From Streptomyces fulvoviolaceus (GTDB lineage: Bacteria; Actinomycetota; Actinomycetes; Streptomycetales; Streptomycetaceae): a stretch of DNA of 5,908 nucleotides. This document shows, piece by piece, positions 5,040 through 5,908 of the stretch; the stretch's first letter is position 1; every line of letters begins with the position of its first letter. The stretch is taken from the NCBI RefSeq assembly GCF_000718165.1, contig NZ_JOEY01000123.1:1-5908 (forward strand), written 5' to 3'. The notes beneath the pieces were generated by a model, which ran no database searches, was not told the DNA's origin, and worked only from the letters and a program-made list of their open reading frames with translations. The position numbers and the translations under genes were made by a program.

Positions 5040-5600
5040 ATGGAGGCACATCTCGACCACCTGGCCCAGGCCGCCGACGGCCTGCGCTTTCTCGGCAAGC
5101 CCGACCGGTACCCGTGGCCGGACGTCACTCAGGCCGCCGGCGCGGTGCCCCTGCACGTCTACCGGGCCGTGCTCGCCCTCGACGCGTGGGACGAGCTGTG
5201 GCCGGTCGATCAGGTGGCGCTGTGTACCGCACTCGCCGATGGGCACCTGATCGGCGAGCACACCCCGGACGGTCTGACCGGCGAGTTCGGCGATCAGCTC
5301 GCCCACCTCGCTGCCGAATGCGCCTACTTCGCCGACTGGTGTGACCCGTCGAGGGAGTGGCCGCAGGCCGATCCCGAGCGTGGCAACCAGCTGCACCGCG
5401 TGGCGGAACACCTCACCGCCTACGGTGCTCTCCCGCTGGAGTGGCAGGCCCAGGTGACGCACCGCCTCATGCCCCCGTGCGAGCTTTCGATGAGGCTGGT
5501 GCGTGCGCTGCAGTGCACCCGTCCGGCTGGCCCCGCCCCAGGCCGTGCGGCCCGCTCTCCACGACGTCCTGGCCGAAGCCGTCGAGCGCCTGTGAGATGA
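5040..5600 (+). CDS. Unknown helical protein with a probable frameshift near its C-terminus
   Basis: I recognise no family. From ATG 5040 the product begins MEAHLDHLAQAADGLRFLGK and is probably all-helical, rich in Asp, Glu, Ala, His and Trp, with LPLEWQAQVTHRL at residues 131-143. As read it ends after 186 codons in a basic, Pro/Arg-rich tail (after Q158) that is unlike the rest. In the +1 frame the same bases encode APVRLAPPQAVRPALHDVLA and EAVERL, stopping at TGA 5593-5595, a natural helical end. One extra base between 5494 and about 5520 (around CTGCAGTGCACCC) would explain this; the intended protein would have about 184 aa. The start has only a weak GAGAG (5032-5036); the hairpin at 4967-5008 separates it from the operon upstream, so it may have its own promoter. 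Confidence 0.6.
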   Translation: MEAHLDHLAQAADGLRFLGKPDRYPWPDVTQAAGAVPLHVYRAVLALDAWDELWPVDQVALCTALADGHLIGEHTPDGLTGEFGDQLAHLAAECAYFADWCDPSREWPQADPERGNQLHRVAEHLTAYGALPLEWQAQVTHRLMPPCELSMRLVRALQCTRPAGPAPGRAARSPRRPGRSRRAPVR

Positions 5601-5610
5601 GGCACCGGCC

Positions 5611-5815
5611 GTGTCCACCACGGCAAAGGACCTCATGGGGCGCCTGGCCCGCCCTGCCTCAGGGATGGCAGCTGCACGTGATGCGCCGCCTCGATACCGG
5701 GACGACCCCGCTCGCCGCGCTCAGCAGCGCCGCCCTGGCCCGCAACATCGGGCGCAACCGGTTCGGCATTGACGGGTGGCGCGCGCTCTCGGAGAGTCGC
5801 CCGCCCGCCGCCTAG
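5611..5815 (+). pseudogene. Small gene of unknown function, frameshifted and cut at its 3' end
   Basis: GTG 5611 has GAGG (5599-5602) 8 bases upstream and lies 15 bases after the corrected stop of the previous gene. It opens with VSTTAKDLMGRLAR, then the plausible coding frame moves +1 near CCC at 5652-5654 and continues LPQGWQLHVMRRLDTGTTPL, AALSSAALARNIGRNRFGID and GWRALSESRPPAA to TAG 5813-5815. Removing one C joins the two into a protein of about 67 aa. The segment LPQGWQLHVMRRL matches LPLEWQAQVTHRL of the preceding gene (LPxxWQxxVxxRL), so the two may be related by duplication. An in-frame ATG at 5597 gives an unlikely Arg/Pro-rich start. The IS5-type element starts at or in its stop codon, so the original C-terminus may be lost. 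Confidence 0.45.
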
Positions 5816-5908
5816 GCGCTGTTTCTCGGATCATGTGCGGAGCCAGATGATGAGGGCTGCAAGGGTGACGGTGCCGAGGTAGGTGTAGGCCCGTTTCTCG
5901 TAGCGGGT
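5815..5908 (-). mobile_element. 3' end of an IS5-family insertion sequence (runs off the window)
   Basis: A transposase 3' end reads leftward to 5831 and is followed by a short tail to the likely terminal repeat, inferred to begin at about 5815 with GGCGCTGTTTCTCGG. The flanking TA at 5813-5814 would fit the TA target duplication known for one IS5 subgroup. Only one end is visible, so neither the duplication nor completeness can be judged. Confidence 0.6.
5831..5908 (-). CDS. IS5-family transposase, C-terminal end (partial)
   Basis: The last 25 codons are visible, TRYEKRAYTYLGTVTLAALI followed by IWLRT and a TGA (complement of 5831-5833); the gene continues past the right edge. The pattern, RYEKRA... 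then a hydrophobic helix ending IWLRT, is how many actinomycete IS5-type DDE transposases end, after the catalytic core. No catalytic residue falls inside the window, so the assignment rests on this tail alone and activity cannot be judged. Confidence 0.65.
   Translation of the reverse strand, partial: TRYEKRAYTYLGTVTLAALIIWLRT

Noticed and set aside
4497..5636. A 379-codon minus-strand open frame
   Set aside because: It is antisense to two well-supported rightward genes, has an Arg/Gly/His-rich composition without domain signal, and arises from GC-rich third positions of the real genes.
1..5908. CRISPR arrays, tRNA, rRNA or a replication origin
   Set aside because: No repeat-spacer pattern, cloverleaf or clustered iterons was seen; the TTCTGC array is too short and looks like an operator.

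Overview
The window looks like chromosomal or plasmid accessory DNA from a Streptomyces-type actinomycete. It is GC-rich with strongly GC-biased third codon positions, starts genes at GTG as well as ATG, overlaps genes by the GTGA type, and carries an XRE/DUF5753 plus DUF397 gene pair, a combination typical of streptomycetes. No named pathway gene is recognised, so gene symbols are left empty.

Layout from left to right. Positions 1-293 are a lower-GC flank without a confident gene; they hold a 12-bp hairpin and a possible remnant of a small membrane protein. Positions ~293-925 are the 3' half of an IS3-family element (leftward) with an intact DDE core but no 5' end. A short rightward gene (1022-1501) encodes a membrane-anchored DUF4760-like protein. 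Positions ~1583-1708 hold the 5' tip of an IS30-like transposase gene, fused to a perfect 24-bp-arm inverted repeat (1709-1757). That repeat sits between convergent genes and is the likely terminator of the leftward regulatory operon. The operon reads leftward from about 2986: a candidate 37-codon leader ORF, the XRE/DUF5753 regulator (2880-1996), and a DUF397 protein (1990-1772).

The divergent control region (about 2880-3177) contains phased TTCTGC repeats and a 14-bp palindrome, a plausible operator array. To its right runs a compact rightward operon: a small putative zinc-binding protein (3178-3435), a protein resembling the short primase/polymerase-like proteins of actinomycetes (3432-3953), an RsbW-like ATP-binding protein (3950-4522), and a 141-aa protein that appears to be a degenerate copy of the same ATPase fold (4503-4928). 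A terminator-like hairpin follows. Beyond it lie two genes of unknown function (5040-5600 and 5611-5815), each apparently broken by a +1 frameshift and sharing an LPxxWQxxVxxRL motif. The right edge is the 3' end of an IS5-family transposase gene (leftward), whose terminus may create the stop codon of the gene beside it.

Biologically the core is a WhiJ-type arrangement: XRE/DUF5753 regulator, DUF397 partner and RsbW-like ATPase, here divergently arranged with extra genes. In such clusters the XRE protein is thought to act as a DNA-binding repressor and the DUF397 protein as its modulator; the ATPase could act on an anti-sigma or kinase-like switch. The three insertion-sequence remnants of different families and the decaying genes at the right end mark a region of repeated insertion and deletion.
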